A stretch of DNA of 64,000 bases from Thysanoteuthis rhombus (Eukaryota; Mollusca; Cephalopoda; Oegopsida; Thysanoteuthidae), in assembly GCA_963457665.1 (NCBI GenBank), contig OY735227.1:37701250-37765249 (forward strand), given 5' to 3'. The translations under genes and the position numbers were made by a program. Position 1 is the first letter of the stretch. The number at the start of each line of letters is the position of its first letter. This document shows positions 34,215 to 45,767 of the stretch, one piece after another. Under the pieces are notes generated by a model, which saw only the letters and a program-made list of their open reading frames with translations, searched no databases and had not been told where the DNA came from.

Positions 34215-35115
34215 AGAACGAAGATTCGACAGGCCCAGCAAGCCAGGAGTATTATTAACAATTGCAGGCGTGGACCTAACCCCACAACGGGGGTTATAAA
34301 CGGATAACGACGACACATACATATACTTAGGCCTGCGTAGGTCGGCACACCTGTACGTCTCGGTGTTCTTCATCGACCTGTTTCCTTCGGAGGTCATTGT
34401 GACACCACAAACGGCTTTCCATGTACTTTTAAAATCAGTGATGTACATCCAGGAAAGAATGTCCCTTTATCACTGCCTCGAAGCAACGAACAAAGGAGAT
34501 TTGTACATCCTGAACTAGGATCTAAATTGGAGACTCAGGGGGTCTAGTTCTGGACAACTTTCTCTCTCTCACTGTAAAGAGATTAGGTTGTATTCTTGCA
34601 TTGGTAAAAGGAATTAAACTTTTTTTTCCATCTGTTTGCTGAATACATATCAGTCAATACCGACTTCGTTACCTTAAACTTCTTTCAAGAGAGAAAAACT
34701 CATTCATCGATACAGAACTGTAGAGCTGCACTTATTCGGCAAAGTCCTTTATGCTGAGTGGGCATCCAATCATTGTCCGATTTAATTCTTTGCATCTGAA
34801 AACTCAATCCACCAAGTCAATTAGTGAGAACTTATTACAAAGCTGATTTCATGTCGTTCTTTATATCATTAAGAGTTATTTATTTCTTCACTTGAAAAAA
34901 AAATTCGGCGAGTCTTGTTGACTAAATGCCATTTTTTCAAACCAAAAATATCCCTTTGTGGCTTTAAAAAGATTTCTGTGTTTTCCCTGTGGAATAGATT
35001 GAACCTTTGTCCAATCCTAAAATAAGTTTTCTCCCGGGTCAGTCAGTGATTACGGATAGATGTTTACTTAGCTTATCTTAGTCCCTCACAAGACCATAAC
35101 ATAGCGTTGCAATAT
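34215..35115. other. No feature seen
   Basis: The first 200 bp may be the body of the 5S-headed element. The rest is unrecognised. Confidence 0.35.
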
Positions 35116-35788
35116 AATCATCGTCATCATCAGCAGAAGCCTTTTAGCGCCCGTCGTTGGTCATAGACCTTTTTCAGGATTTGCCTGACTTCTCTATTAT
35201 GGGCGTCGCGGAGCCAATACTCTGTGAACTTGTCTAGTTCGTCACGTTACCTTATATTTTGCCGGTCACTGTTTCGTACATGATTTCTGTGGAACCACGT
35301 TGCGAGTCGTGCTGTCCAGCGGTTGTCTGCCATTCTGACAATATGACTAGCTCATTGCCATTTCTTATCGATTTTATGATATATCTTCTGTCTTTTCTCT
35401 CATATACTGTGCTGTATTGTGATATCCCCATGTGATAATGAGCGTTGTTCTCTCCTGTGCACATTGAATGGTTCTCAGTTTAAGGATCTATCTCTTGGTT
35501 AGGTTCCATATTTCAGCCCCACAAGTGACTATCGGAAGGATGCATTGGCTGTAGATCTTTCTTTATAAGACTAACGGTATTTTCTTGTTCTTAAAGGTTG
35601 AGCTTACTCTACCGAAAGCTTACCATCCTAGAGTGATGTTTCTCTTGATTTCTTCTTCTTTCAAGGACTTCATGGAAATTCGTTGTTCTAGGTAGATGTA
35701 GTTGTCTACTCTTTTCAGGTCTATGTTTTCGATTTGGATTTTGGTGTCTTTGTCCTCAAAATGTTTGTTGTACATGACATTTGTTTCA
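35116..35788 (-). mobile_element. RTE-type LINE 3' fragment
   Basis: Same structure as 21,342-22,057: TCATCATCAGC tail on the plus strand, then CCCGTCGTTGG, and on to the region encoding NIYLGARISM-type residues. About 670 bp, 5'-truncated, with frame breaks. Confidence 0.88.
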
Positions 35789-37467
35789 AAAACAGGTTAA
35801 CCAGTGATAAAAGAAATAAACAATAACTCCCTGCAAGTCAAGCTTGGTAATAATCGCTCTCCGATAAGCCGACACATATGATTAGCATTGTTTGCCAATA
35901 CATATTGTTACAATAGAGTTTCTATAAGTCTTCCCATCATGCTTCGATTTTAAACTAACAAAATCATTCCTTGTGTATAGGTCAACCGATAATTTCTTAC
36001 CTGGAAATTTGATCTTTAATACTTGTCATATACAAGTATATCGAGTATATGATCAGAAAGGAAGAATATCAAACGTCCTGGAAACTTGAACGATTTGGAC
36101 AAAGAATATTATTGAAATACAAGTTTTATTTATTTTTGCGTAGATTGTATATATTTTAATCATAAGAGTTGCTCCTAACTTTCTCTGAATTTACTCTATA
36201 TACTCTCGATTTATTAGGGCAGACCCGGGGGTGGTAACCAGTTCAGGAAACAGATAACTGAATTCCAACCGAGAAATCCCAGCTCCTCATCCAGCATCGT
36301 GAGAGGCTGACAACGCACAGAGTAGGATACACGTCCGCTAAATGTACGTTTAGCAGGCCTCTAGTGAAGCTTCGACAGGTCTTGCAAGTCGGAAAAGGAT
36401 TTTGATAAATCTAAAAAAACAAACAAACATAGCTAGCCGGAAGTGGATTATATCATATGGTAAATATATAAGAGTGACCTCCCCTATCAGAAGTCAGAAT
36501 TATGAGCGCTATTAATGTTCACATGTTGCTTTAGCAAACCCGAGCTTATTTTCTTGACCTATTTATTTCGTTCCCAAAATTATGTGGTAGGTCTCATTAA
36601 CACCTTATTGTCTGCAACTATACGGTCTGGTCTACCGGGCTATAGCATGCAGTATACTGGGACATTTATAATATAGCATGCAGTCTACCTGAAATATACA
36701 TGTCAGGTGTCCCTTGTTGATGGTATACTAGGAATCTGTATCGGGTTTTAAAGGAAAAGAAAATCAAATTTCATTATGCTTACCTGGAATATACAAGTCA
36801 TGTGTCCCTTGCTAAGGACCAGTCGGATTAGGTGTGGTCTTGGTAGACCCCACGTCATAGTGTCGTAGACTACAGTTACTTCGGTAGACGAAACGCTATA
36901 GTAGCACCACCTTATTGGATTTCATTATTACTGGGCATTTTGTCACTGTTGACCTTTGATTCAGGTCAAAGAGATCATTAATTTATGACATGCTACACAT
37001 ATAAGTCGAGTTTCGATTGGCAAAAGAGTAATAAATTTATCAGTTGTTTATATTCGCAGTTCCTCCCAGATTTCATCAGGTGAAACTCAATAATAATTGG
37101 GTGCATGGGTTTGCGCTCCTAAATATTATTGAGTCGGCTTTTTATTTAAAGCAACGATTATTAATTTTGTAATAACCTTTGTAAAAGTAAAGCATCACAC
37201 CTCTTAAGAGACAACCCCCGATGGAGTATGACAGCCAGTGATGAAGTCCTGGTTTCTGTTGCAAGCGTCAGCTTAGTGACCCTTGCAAGTTCCAAGTCTG
37301 ATCGAGGCCAAGAGTTTATACTCACAAGTTTTTAAGTCCAACCCTTTGACAGGATGCAATTCCACCGAAGGGATACCTCCAACCCAATCACACAGCTCAA
37401 AGTGTACTCAATTAGCTGCTGAGTGCACTGGGAAATTTGTCCTAATAAATAGTTTTCCACACTTTGG
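35789..37467. other. Mostly unrecognised; short repeat pair
   Basis: TACCTGAAATATACATGTCA (36,688) and TACCTGGAATATACAAGTCA (36,781) begin two 38-bp direct copies about 93 bp apart. Nothing else recognised. Confidence 0.35.
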
Positions 37468-37526
37468 TTGTACAGGGAATCGAAGCGTGTGAGGTAGACG
37501 TGAAAACCATTACGATATCGGAGCGC
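37468..37526 (-). repeat. tRNA-Val(CAC)-like remnant
   Basis: On the minus strand: CTCCGATATCGTAATGGTTT, then TCACGTCTACCTCACACG, then CTTCGATTCCC. The anticodon-arm region CCTCACACG and the A box match eukaryotic tRNA-Val. The variable loop and part of the T stem are lost, so it is a pseudogene or SINE head. Confidence 0.45.
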
Positions 37527-38510
37527 AAAAACCTTTGTGAAACTCGACCGACTTTATCAAGTCTAAATTTGAGCAAATTTCAAAATTCCTCTACTTGTTT
37601 TTGCCTATACTTAGATTTCAGGAAAAGAACGGAAACAGTCGAAGTTTTTCAAATTAACGTCATGCGAAGCGGGCGATTCTTGCAGGCATTTCCTCCGTTA
37701 ATTTTATGTTTATGCAAGAATCAGCACAGCGAACACTATGTTTAATTCAAATAACCAGTTGTTTAACGGGAAGTTATAAATAACTTCTAAAAAAATCATA
37801 AAATCCTAAAGAAAACAGGAACAAAAAAAAAATATGCCCTCCCGCGCAATATGTTAATAGTGGTGTAAAAATGTTCCAATGATACAAATACATTGTGAAG
37901 GTACACATTTTTCTTACGGGTTTGAAATATTTAGACTCGTCCTTAAATATTTCGAAGTCGATATGAAAGATGTGAGGCGAAAATATAATTGTGATCATAT
38001 AATAAAAGTGCTACGTTTTATATGCCGAGGTATTGAGATTTTATTGGTTGTTACTTCGTGACGTATTCGCAAGAATTGATTTCTTTGTGTAATAAAGAAT
38101 CTTTTATTTATTTTTTTATTGTGAAGAAGAAAATCGCTTTACGCGTGTCTTAGATTAGTGGAGGTAGGCGGATAGGTGGTTGAGGAGAATAGAGATATTG
38201 ATTTTCTTTCCATATTTTAATCAAATTATTTCCACGCATCGTAGGTCGGGTGTGTGTGTGTGTATGTGTGTGTGTGTGTGTGTGTGAGTGTGTGTGGAGG
38301 TGGTTGCTGGCAGATTGATTCTACACTTAAGCGTCATTAAAAGACCATTTAACAGCTAAAGTTTTACCGACATCGATGAAAGCTCAATCAATAATTAATC
38401 GATACTCGGATTCGAATCGTTCTATTTTGCTAAAATAATCTTCCGCATAAATTCGTATGAAGAATTTCATTTATTTCATTTATGTACTTACATTTGTAGA
38501 AACCTGATTT
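37527..38510. other. Unassigned, with a GT microsatellite
   Basis: GT-rich run at 38,250-38,294. No gene recognised. Confidence 0.5.
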
Positions 38511-38518
38511 GTTTAGAT
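38511..38518 (+). repeat. 8-bp target-site duplication, left copy
   Basis: GTTTAGAT, repeated exactly at 39,381-39,388 at the other end of the hAT-like element. Confidence 0.75.
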
Positions 38519-38891
38519 CAGTGGTATTCTAATTGTGTTTCTGCGGAAACTCAGGGTTCTAAACGACCTTTCGAGGAGTTCAGAGAAACGAAGTGACATT
38601 TTCGCAATAAACTTAATAAGTCTTCATTACATACAGGATTCCTTTATGTTTTTTTTATATGTCTATTCTATCTTTTTAACATGAACAGTAGTTGTTATAT
38701 GGTAAAAAATATCGGCATTCTGTCTTCCTAATTAGAATATCTTTGTTATTGGCATGACACAGACGCTGTTCAGTAAGTAATCGTTTATTTTCCTTCAGTA
38801 AGCTTAACTCTCATTCTTCCATGAGTGCATTTTCTATTTGGGTTTATAAACATTCGGATAATTCTATAAACAAAAATAAAATCCAATCGTT

Positions 38892-38892
<1 letters not shown>

Positions 38893-38955
<63 letters not shown>
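38893..38955. repeat. CA then TA microsatellite
   Basis: Compound repeat directly before the nested family-2 SINE. Confidence 0.95.
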
Positions 38956-38956
<1 letters not shown>

Positions 38957-38958
<2 letters not shown>

Positions 38959-39263
38959 AAAATGCTCCTCTATCTAGGGTTGAGCACTCTTTAAGTGAGG
39001 TAACTCATCCATTGTAAGCTTATGCAATGCTCTTCCATAGAAATAGAGCACTCTGGTGGATGAGGAATTTCTGCGTAAATGAATATATCGCTTAAATTCA
39101 GCCTTACTGACCGTCCAGATCCGTAGTCCAGAGGTAGGATATCGTCCCCCGGGTCTGAAGTGAAGGTTTCAATCATTCCTCGCAGTACTGGATGGGATAA
39201 TGGAAAGTCTATAACCATACTGATGAGATGTAATACATCGAAACAGCTGTCTGTGGATGACAC

Positions 39264-39268
<5 letters not shown>
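38957..39268 (+). mobile_element. tRNA-like SINE, family 2
   Basis: Shares TATCTAGGGTTGAGCACTCT, TATGCAATGCTCTTCC, TTACTGACCGTC, GTAGTCCAGAGGTAGGAT (A-box-like), GAAGGTTTCAATC (B-box-like) and CTGTCTGTGGATGACACAAT with 50,040-50,346. Ends directly in a TA microsatellite. Confidence 0.7.

Positions 39269-39301
<33 letters not shown>
39269..39301. repeat. TA microsatellite at SINE tail
   Basis: About 16 units directly after the SINE's CACAATTA end. Confidence 0.9.
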
Positions 39302-39303
<2 letters not shown>

Positions 39304-39408
39304 GTATGTTGTTTTTTGAAGGGGTTCCCTAGATAATTTAATGATTTAACAGGGTTCCTGAATAGTTTCGAAGATCATTGGTTTAGATCAAGTCGAACAT
39401 GCAATATA

Positions 39409-39951
39409 CGAGGTATGCCCGGAAAGTGTCCAGCCGTTTCGAATATTTCGAGAGTCAGTCATGTGGCCTTGATGCAACTTGTGAACCAATTCGAGTGGAC
39501 CTTACCGCGCATGCATGGACATATACCCTTATGTGGGGTTACTCGGTCGGCAGTAGGATACCATTAGATAGGATTGCGTATTGTATGACAGTTGAATTCC
39601 CAAGAAATCGACCGAGTTATTCTTCATTTCTTATACAATTTTCTGTTTTGGGGCAAAACATTTATTCACCGAGGTCTGTCAGATTCTCTACCCACTACAT
39701 TCTGGATTTAACCCTCAACAAACTCTGGCCTTTTCCAAAACTTGAATCACTGTTGAGAAAGACGGTGATTTCATATCGTGAACGAGATTAAGGAGAACAC
39801 GACGAGGCAGCTGATGGCGATTCTGAAAGTTGTCTCTGGATAAGTGGAAGGTACACTGAGATAAGTATAGGGCTACTAAGGTTTCGTAGTTTCAGATAGG
39901 TTATTTTCCCTGGTAATATTGAATGGCTAGATTCTCTCTGGACAGACCTCA
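39409..39951 (+). mobile_element. Internally deleted mariner-like element
   Basis: Begins CGAGGTATGCCCGGAAAG...CCAGCC and ends GGCTAGATTCTCTCTGGACA...CCTCA. These are inverted copies flanked by TA on both sides (39,407-39,408 and 39,952-39,953). Before the right end, WPFPKLESLLRKT and a NEIKENTTRQLMAI-like stretch match a mariner transposase C-terminus. 543 bp, non-autonomous, 28 bp from the hAT-like element. Confidence 0.8.
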
Positions 39952-40159
39952 TAAAATCATTTTGCGACGATTTCCTACTATCGAATCAAAAATTGAAGTG
40001 AAAACAATGCCAATGGAGTTTGTGGTGACTCTGTTATGAAAATCAAATCACGGATGATTACGTCTGTTCTGATATTTGCTTTCAGCGTTTCAGGTGGTTC
40101 CAAATATTGACTGATCCGACTTTTATGGCGATCAAAATGATACAATTATGTTAGACTCA

Positions 40160-40480
40160 AAAGTCTGGAGATGATTACTGCAACTTTTGTATTGTATATA
40201 TAATGAATGAAAAGAAAATTGTATATTTTATTTTGTCTTATTAGAATTAAATGAAATGTGCGTATCTGTATGATATTTTTTGTTGATATCTAAGACTTGT
40301 CAATTAAGCTCAATCAGCTAGAAAAGCCTCCTGGCAATCAATCGGTCGTGAGTTCAAATCAAGGGAATGTGGATTTTACAAATCGATTTACACTCCTCGT
40401 TTTGGTGAGGATTATTTTTTGTTGATCTTGTTGCGGTAGGAAAACAAAGTCAACTCCAGACTTTGTACTGAAGTTAGACA
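40160..40480 (+). mobile_element. tRNA-derived SINE, family 1
   Basis: GATGATTACTGCAACTTTTG at the 5' side, then ACTTGTCAATTAAGCTCAAT, GTGAGTTCAAATCAAGGG, TTTTGGTGAGGATT and GTCAACTCCAGACTTTGTAC. Confidence 0.75.
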
Positions 40481-41089
40481 ATTTATGTACGTCACTGATA
40501 CGGAATTCTAATTTTAACGAACGAAAGTTCGATGAATAACTGTGCCAAGTTCAAGCAAGGCAAATGAGTTTTTTTCTCTCTATTATTACTTTTGTTGATA
40601 TCTGTATTTCCGATCTGCGCTGTTTATTCGAAGTCGAGAACTGGGGGTCTCAATAGTCGCAATAAAAAGCCACCTATCTCTTAGTCTTATCGACAAACAA
40701 CTATCACCTAATGTTCTGAACCTCATATTTTAACTAAGTCACGAAAAGCCGCGACAAACAGAAGCCAAACACAAATACCTCTCTTCTAATATGGCTTCTG
40801 TAAAACACGATCGACCAGATACGTCATCTTCCCGCATCTGATTCATTCGCTTATTGATGTTTCATTATGGTAAATGTCTCTGAATCGGTAAAAAAAAGAA
40901 ATCGTTCTTGAATAGAGATTAAGATGGCACCAGGAGCGTTTGACCTGAACTAGTTACATTCAAAACGATCATTTCTGGTAATACTGTTACTGCTGTAATT
41001 TATCAACTTGCATCAAAAAATATACATAAAAATTGTAGTATTTTTATCAATTGGTTCTAACTTTGAATATGAAAGAAAATAAACTATAT
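40481..41089. other. No feature seen
   Basis: No recognisable gene or repeat. Confidence 0.4.
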
Positions 41090-42262
41090 TTTCGGCGTAT
41101 GCTTTTTTGTTTTAAGAAAGGTAAAAAAGGGTCAATTAAGATCTGGGCAGTTAACAAAGACGGTAATGTGAATGATTGATCGTCTCAGAAGTGGTTGGCG
41201 AAGGTTTATACTGGAGATTTCCCACAGGCATGTTCGAGGTGACAAGTTGAGATCTATAGTGATCAAATGAAGACATTACTTGAGAATAATCAACGTTGTA
41301 CGATGCAGGAGATAGCCAATATACTCAAAATAATGTAATCAAAGCGTTGAAAATCATTTGTACTAATTTGGTTACAATAGACGCCCAAGTTAAACGAAAA
41401 AAGTACCGTTTTGATACAAATTCTAACAGGCGAGGAAAAGTGGATATTTTGCAACCAAATGAAATGCCAGAGACTGTGGGGTATGTGCAACGAACCACCA
41501 CTGACCGTATAAAAGGCTAGTCTCCATTCAAAGAAGTTGATACTGTGTATATAGGAGGGTTGGAAGGGAGTCGCTTCCGATTACCATAACTGAAGGCAAT
41601 AATAGTCCAGAATTAATAAACAGAGACGTCGTAATATTTCATCATGGTGTGCATGTTTTTTTTGGTGACTAGGAAGAATTGTTGGTAACTTTTGCTTTGA
41701 CGTACATAAACCTATGGCAGCGTTTAACCAGCATAGAGAAAGGGTCTCTGGAAGTCATATATAGACTTTAAAAGTATATTTAAAAATATACATAATTAAG
41801 CAATATATTCATCAGGAGTTGACACACTAATGAAATTAAACGTGTGTTTATCATATCGTACAACATGAACTTGTCTAAGTATGACGGAAACAGTGCATAT
41901 GACGTATCAACAAACGAGTTCATGGTGCACAATCTGATTGCGTTAATTTCTGATGAATATGTTGTTTGATCATACTTTTTAATAAAAGAAAATATGCTTC
42001 ATGTAGGCAATGTGTGACTTTTGCAGCCATAGGTTTATGCACGTCAAAGCAAAGTTTTCCAAATCGTAACTGTCAGGATCGGGAGCTTCCATAAATCATT
42101 TTTTTATAGAATTCTCCGAATGGAAAAAAATCTGTGGGAGACTGCAAAAGACGACTAGACCTTTTTTTCTTAAGTTTTTGATGAGAACGATAACAAAAAC
42201 GGTTCTTAGAAGATAGAATTATGACGCCTGAAAGACGTCAGAAGATCGTGGAACAAAACTAA
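41090..42262 (+). mobile_element. Mariner transposase relic
   Basis: In order along the plus strand: FKKGKKGSIKIWAVNKDGNV (N-terminal), KWLAKVYTGDFPQ, IYSDQMKTLLENNQRCTMQE (paired HTH domain), LINRDVVIFHH (the catalytic VVFHHDNA region), and FLEDRIMTPERRQKIVEQN (C-terminus). Frameshifts and stops break the frame. A 380-bp MITE is inserted after the catalytic region. Family: Tc1/mariner, mariner clade (SETMAR-like). Confidence 0.85.
41681..42065. mobile_element. MITE nested in the mariner relic
   Basis: Ends are imperfect inverted repeats of about 35 bp: TTTGCTTTGACGTACATAAA then CCTATGGCAGC on the left, TGCAGCCATAGG then TTTATGCACGTCAAAGCAAA on the right. No coding capacity. The mariner C-terminal coding resumes on the right side. 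Confidence 0.75.
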
Positions 42263-42690
42263 TTGTATTGTGTATATAATAGATAAAGAATTATAAAAAA
42301 TAGGTATATTTTGTATCAATGTATTTATTTATGAGAATGAAATAAGCCCTTGTGTCTTTCCATGATAGATTTTCGTTAATATGAACTTGGAATAGACTTT
42401 TTTAGACAGTATTTAATCTCGTCATTGAGCCAGCATCAGTCTATTTGGGTGGGATAAAATTAATAAGACTATTGGTAGTTAAATTTGGTATGGTATACCT
42501 GTAACTGGTCAGTTTAGCTCAGCTAGCAATACAGCTTCCCCACAATCTGTTAGAGGTGTATTCATGTTACGGTAGGGGATTGTGATTTTTGACACATCGC
42601 TTCACGCCACGAATTTTAGTTAAAGTCATTCTTCTTTTTGCTACAGTAGAGAAATGAAGTCAAGTTTTGCAGTTTGTCGAGAATGCAGAG
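42263..42690 (+). mobile_element. tRNA-derived SINE, family 1 (interrupted)
   Basis: Carries AATGTATTTATTTATGAGAA, then GTCAGTTTAGCTCAGCTAGC and ATGAAGTCAAGTTTTGCAGT. About 110 bp of foreign sequence (42,395-42,505) interrupts it. The most diverged copy. Confidence 0.6.
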
Positions 42691-43317
42691 CAAAATGATA
42701 TTTTTGGTGTTTACTTTTCAAGTACAGTACAATTGCAAAATTATTTTTGATGACAAGCGTAAACTAGTGGAAATATATTTATGAAATAATAGAGTCGAGC
42801 CATAACGAGGCTCTTTGTGACTAGAAGTATGTTTTACTGACCTTACAAGAAATTGAGAGATTTCCGATCAATGGAGAATCCCTGGAGCTCCACGCACAAT
42901 AGAAATCCGTGGCTCCACACAGGATGGAAATATCTTTTTCTATCATTGAATTCCTTATAAAATCTCACTGATTATTACAGAAAAGAATAATGTGACGATG
43001 ATATTTTATATATCTAATAGTAAACTTGCTACCGTTTGACTAATTGTTTCGATGTCTTTACATTCGGATCGAACGTTTATTTTTTGGGAATTATTTATTT
43101 TTGCACGCCTCACTATCACGTATTGTTCTAAGAGTTATTTTAACGTAAAAATTACCATACATCAAATTTTAACTGTTTTAATGTCATTCTTAGCAGAACA
43201 GTAATAAATACATTTATTCATGAAAAAACGCTGGCTAAGAATTGAATGAGACGTGGTCGTGACACGTGCAAGAAATAATAAAAAAACTCCGTTCACTTAA
43301 ATACGATTGTTCAATGT
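42691..43317. other. No feature seen
   Basis: No recognisable gene or repeat. Confidence 0.4.
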
Positions 43318-43590
43318 AAACACGCTTGCCTGCGCTAAGGTCAAACTCTCTGGCTTCAATAAAATCTTAAAAGTAAACAAAACAAAATTGATATCTCTAT
43401 ACAATATTATCCCAAAACTACGTGCCTCATTTCAACTCCTTTAATAATAGATCCTGTACGTGGGATTTGCTAACTTCAGTAGAACAAGTCGACCTGAGTT
43501 GGGCTTTAGAAGTGAGAGTGGATTTGTCATCAGTTTTCGCATACGTCACCGTGACACAGTTATTCGTGCATGATGTCACTCATTTTTCTT
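43318..43590 (+). repeat. Dispersed repeat Q, copy 1
   Basis: TGCGCTAAGGTCAAACTCTC, CTCTATACAATATTATCCCA, TGCTAACTTCAGTAGAA, GAGTTGGGCTTTAGAAG and GTCATCAGTTTTCGCATACG recur in order at 58,986-59,240 with roughly 75 percent identity by eye. No coding sequence; class unknown. Confidence 0.7.
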
Positions 43591-44169
43591 CTAGTCATTT
43601 TCATCCAGTATCGTTACATGAAAAGATAGAGTCAAAACTCAATAGTAAAGGTTTGTCAAAAGACAGAAAGAAAAAGCCTACTCAGCCTAATGGTTGATTC
43701 ATTACAGGCGTCGAGATCAGGAAAGAAAGACTAGCATTATCAGCTTCATGGTTAATCCGATACTGACTTCGTGGTAAGAAAAAAAGAAAAATGTTTAAAT
43801 TCCAGTTGGATTTGATCCTCAAATCTACTGATGTCTTGCAGAACGCCCCAGATCACTATGCCACGAAAACACAACTGAAAATGGAAATTTATTGGTAATT
43901 ATAAATAATATGGATGAACGAATACCTCAAACTCACAAACGAATATCTACTGCCTTTTTAAAATTCTCATGTTCTATATTTAAAGATTATTCTATCAAAT
44001 GAACTGTTTTAATCATATCCTTCGTAGCAAAGCAAATTTCACTGACAAGGAAAATAAATAAAACATATATACTTGTTATTATATGTAAAAAATATCAATG
44101 TTTACAAATGTTTGCACCACAGAATCATTTTTATTTCACCCTTCTCTCTTTTCCATGTATTAAATTCAG
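43591..44169. other. No feature seen
   Basis: No recognisable gene or repeat. Confidence 0.4.
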
Positions 44170-44240
44170 AAATCTTAAATTCCACATCTGACTTATTGCA
44201 ATAATAAAGTCCACTCTCCAGGAGTTTGACAACAGAAACA
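44170..44240 (+). repeat. Direct repeat P, copy 1
   Basis: CATCTGACTTATTGCAATAA, then TAAAGTCCACTCTCCAGGAG and TTTGACAAC. A matching copy lies at 44,745-44,815. The middle resembles the family-1 SINE tail (AAGTCAACTCCA...GGAGTT). Confidence 0.6.
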
Positions 44241-44744
44241 GTTGATAAATGATTAATTTTTTCGTCTTAAATAAAATAATTTTTCCTACAGTTTAAATAA
44301 GTGAGAATATAAATCTTCTGACGTTTATTTCTCCTTTTTCTTCAAGATGAAAGAAAATCTCACTTTATGTCCAGGAAAGATAAAAATGATTGATCAAAAA
44401 TACCATAAAATCCACCCGGCCAAAATTCCATTGACGGTAAGCATACCGGAAACATAAAGAAAGGGGACAGACAGTGCAGACGAATTTCATGCAGATTATA
44501 ATATTTAATTTCTTAAAACAGCAACTACAACAACGTTTACCCGTAAAATTGGAAGGAAAAATATATTTAACCAACCAAGAGAATACTGACAAGACAAGTT
44601 TATCTGAAGAAGAAGAGAAATGTATGCACATGGCCTTCCGTAAGAAAATTCGACATTAAATAGCAAACGAAAAACGTAATCGATACCCTGTCTGGAAGGT
44701 GTTTAACTTTAAAAAAAAATTCTTTTATTTTTTTTGATATCATC

Positions 44745-44815
44745 TAAATTTTTACATCTGACTAATCGCGATGATAAAGTCAACTCTCTAGGAGTTTGAC
44801 AACGATTCAAACAGA
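44745..44815 (+). repeat. Direct repeat P, copy 2
   Basis: CATCTGACTAATCGCGATGA, then TAAAGTCAACTCTCTAGGAG and TTTGACAAC; see 44,170-44,240. Far too short for long terminal repeats. Confidence 0.6.
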
Positions 44816-44849
44816 ATGAAAGTAAAAGTACTTGTACGTAAGGAGATGG

Positions 44850-44892
44850 GAAAGGCCTTTGGCCAGCAGCGGACTTATAACGGCTGATGATG
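44850..44892 (+). mobile_element. RTE-like 3' tail scrap
   Basis: GGCCTTTGGCCAGCAGCGGA followed by CTTATAACGGCTGATGATG resembles the widespread RTE 3' end (GGCCTATGTCCAGCAGTGGA with a TGATGATG tail). Confidence 0.45.
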
Positions 44893-45391
44893 TCTATATT
44901 TCATATCAAATGCTAAAGATCTAACAAGTAGGCTATCGGTGATACCTACTTGAAGTTACAAAGGCAACATCGAGAGTATAACGATTATTCAACGATATTC
45001 CCGTTCGGTTCTCAAATAACGTCGACCGAGCTGATTCAGGTCGCCATGAGCGAATTAATTAGTGCTTGTCTCATCAGTGTGTTTCTCATCTTGAATCGTG
45101 TTCCGTGCGCAAAGAACTTGTTTCTCAACGTGTAGTTACCTGAGCCGAAGGCGAAAATCTCCAAGTTGTTTGTGATTTGGTTTTCAATTTTTGAAAATTA
45201 TCATCAGTAGTTTTTTTTTCTCCGTCTACCACGACTGTTGAGTTCTGATTCCCCACAGCAGTTGTTATTTTGGAATTAAAATTATTCCCCTAACATTAGA
45301 GCGCCCCGTCCTGTTCGTTTTTTTTATTATTTTGCCTGCCGAAATATTGCAATATGATAATTTGGTTTGTACTTCGCCAACCAACACAAAT
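44893..45391. other. No feature seen
   Basis: No recognisable gene or repeat. Confidence 0.4.
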
Positions 45392-45512
45392 AAATGACAG
45401 ATCTGGTTAGTCACTCAATAGAAATCGTCACGTAACCAATGAATTTTGGCAGCATACCGTTTTGGAGGTTATCAATCAGAACTTGGAAAAATGGGTGATT
45501 AATTTCTATGTG
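45392..45512 (+). repeat. Dispersed repeat family R, truncated
   Basis: Starts GACAGATCTGGTTAGTCACT, then ATCGTCACGTAACCA and GGCAGCATACCGTTTTGGAG, as in the other family R copies. Cut off by an RTE fragment at 45,513. Confidence 0.55.
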
Positions 45513-45640
45513 TTTTCTAATGGATTCTATGATGTCTCAGGCGCCTGTTTTTTCCCTAATACGTTGTACTGTCTTGTGATCTCTCGATGTAAGGTTGATC
45601 ACGATTATTTCATGTAAACGTTGTATGCTTCTCAGTCAAT
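45513..45640 (-). mobile_element. RTE-type LINE internal fragment
   Basis: TTCTAATGGATTCTATGATG, then TCTTGTGATCTCTCGATGTA and GTATGCTTCTCAGT match the inner part of the longer RTE copies. Both ends are missing. Confidence 0.7.
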
Positions 45641-45667
45641 AACCAGCTTTGAAAACTGAAGACACCA

Positions 45668-45703
45668 GTGTTGAAGTTGACAGTTTTGGTTGACGGTTTC
45701 CAA
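45668..45703. repeat. Short dispersed block
   Basis: GACAGTTTTGGTTGACGGTTTCC is matched in reverse complement at about 56,378-56,400 (GAAACCATCAACCAAAACTG). Its source is unknown. Confidence 0.4.
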
Positions 45704-45767
45704 TTACGATGCGAAGTAAAATGAGAAAATGTTAGCTACTGTAACGTCACCACATCACACACTCACT

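Larger units (their letters stand above)
38519..39380. mobile_element. hAT-like non-autonomous element
   Basis: Left end CAGTGGTATTCTAATTG and right end CTTCGAAGATCATTG... (inverse CAATGATCTTCG) resemble hAT terminal repeats of the CAGTGGTTCTCAA type. They are bracketed by an exact 8-bp duplication GTTTAGAT, the size hAT elements make. Sub-terminal GGGTTCTAAACG and AGGGGTTCCCTAG blocks fit the family. No transposase. Contains a nested SINE and two microsatellites. Confidence 0.75.

Noticed and set aside
37468-37526. Functional tRNA-Val gene
   Set aside because: Only about 59 nt; the variable loop and half of the T stem are gone.
38250-38294. CRISPR-like or regular spaced array
   Set aside because: Plain GT microsatellite; no repeat-spacer structure occurs anywhere in the window.
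44170-44815. LTR-type retroelement from the direct repeat pair
   Set aside because: The repeats are only about 65 bp, diverged, and have no retroelement coding sequence between them.
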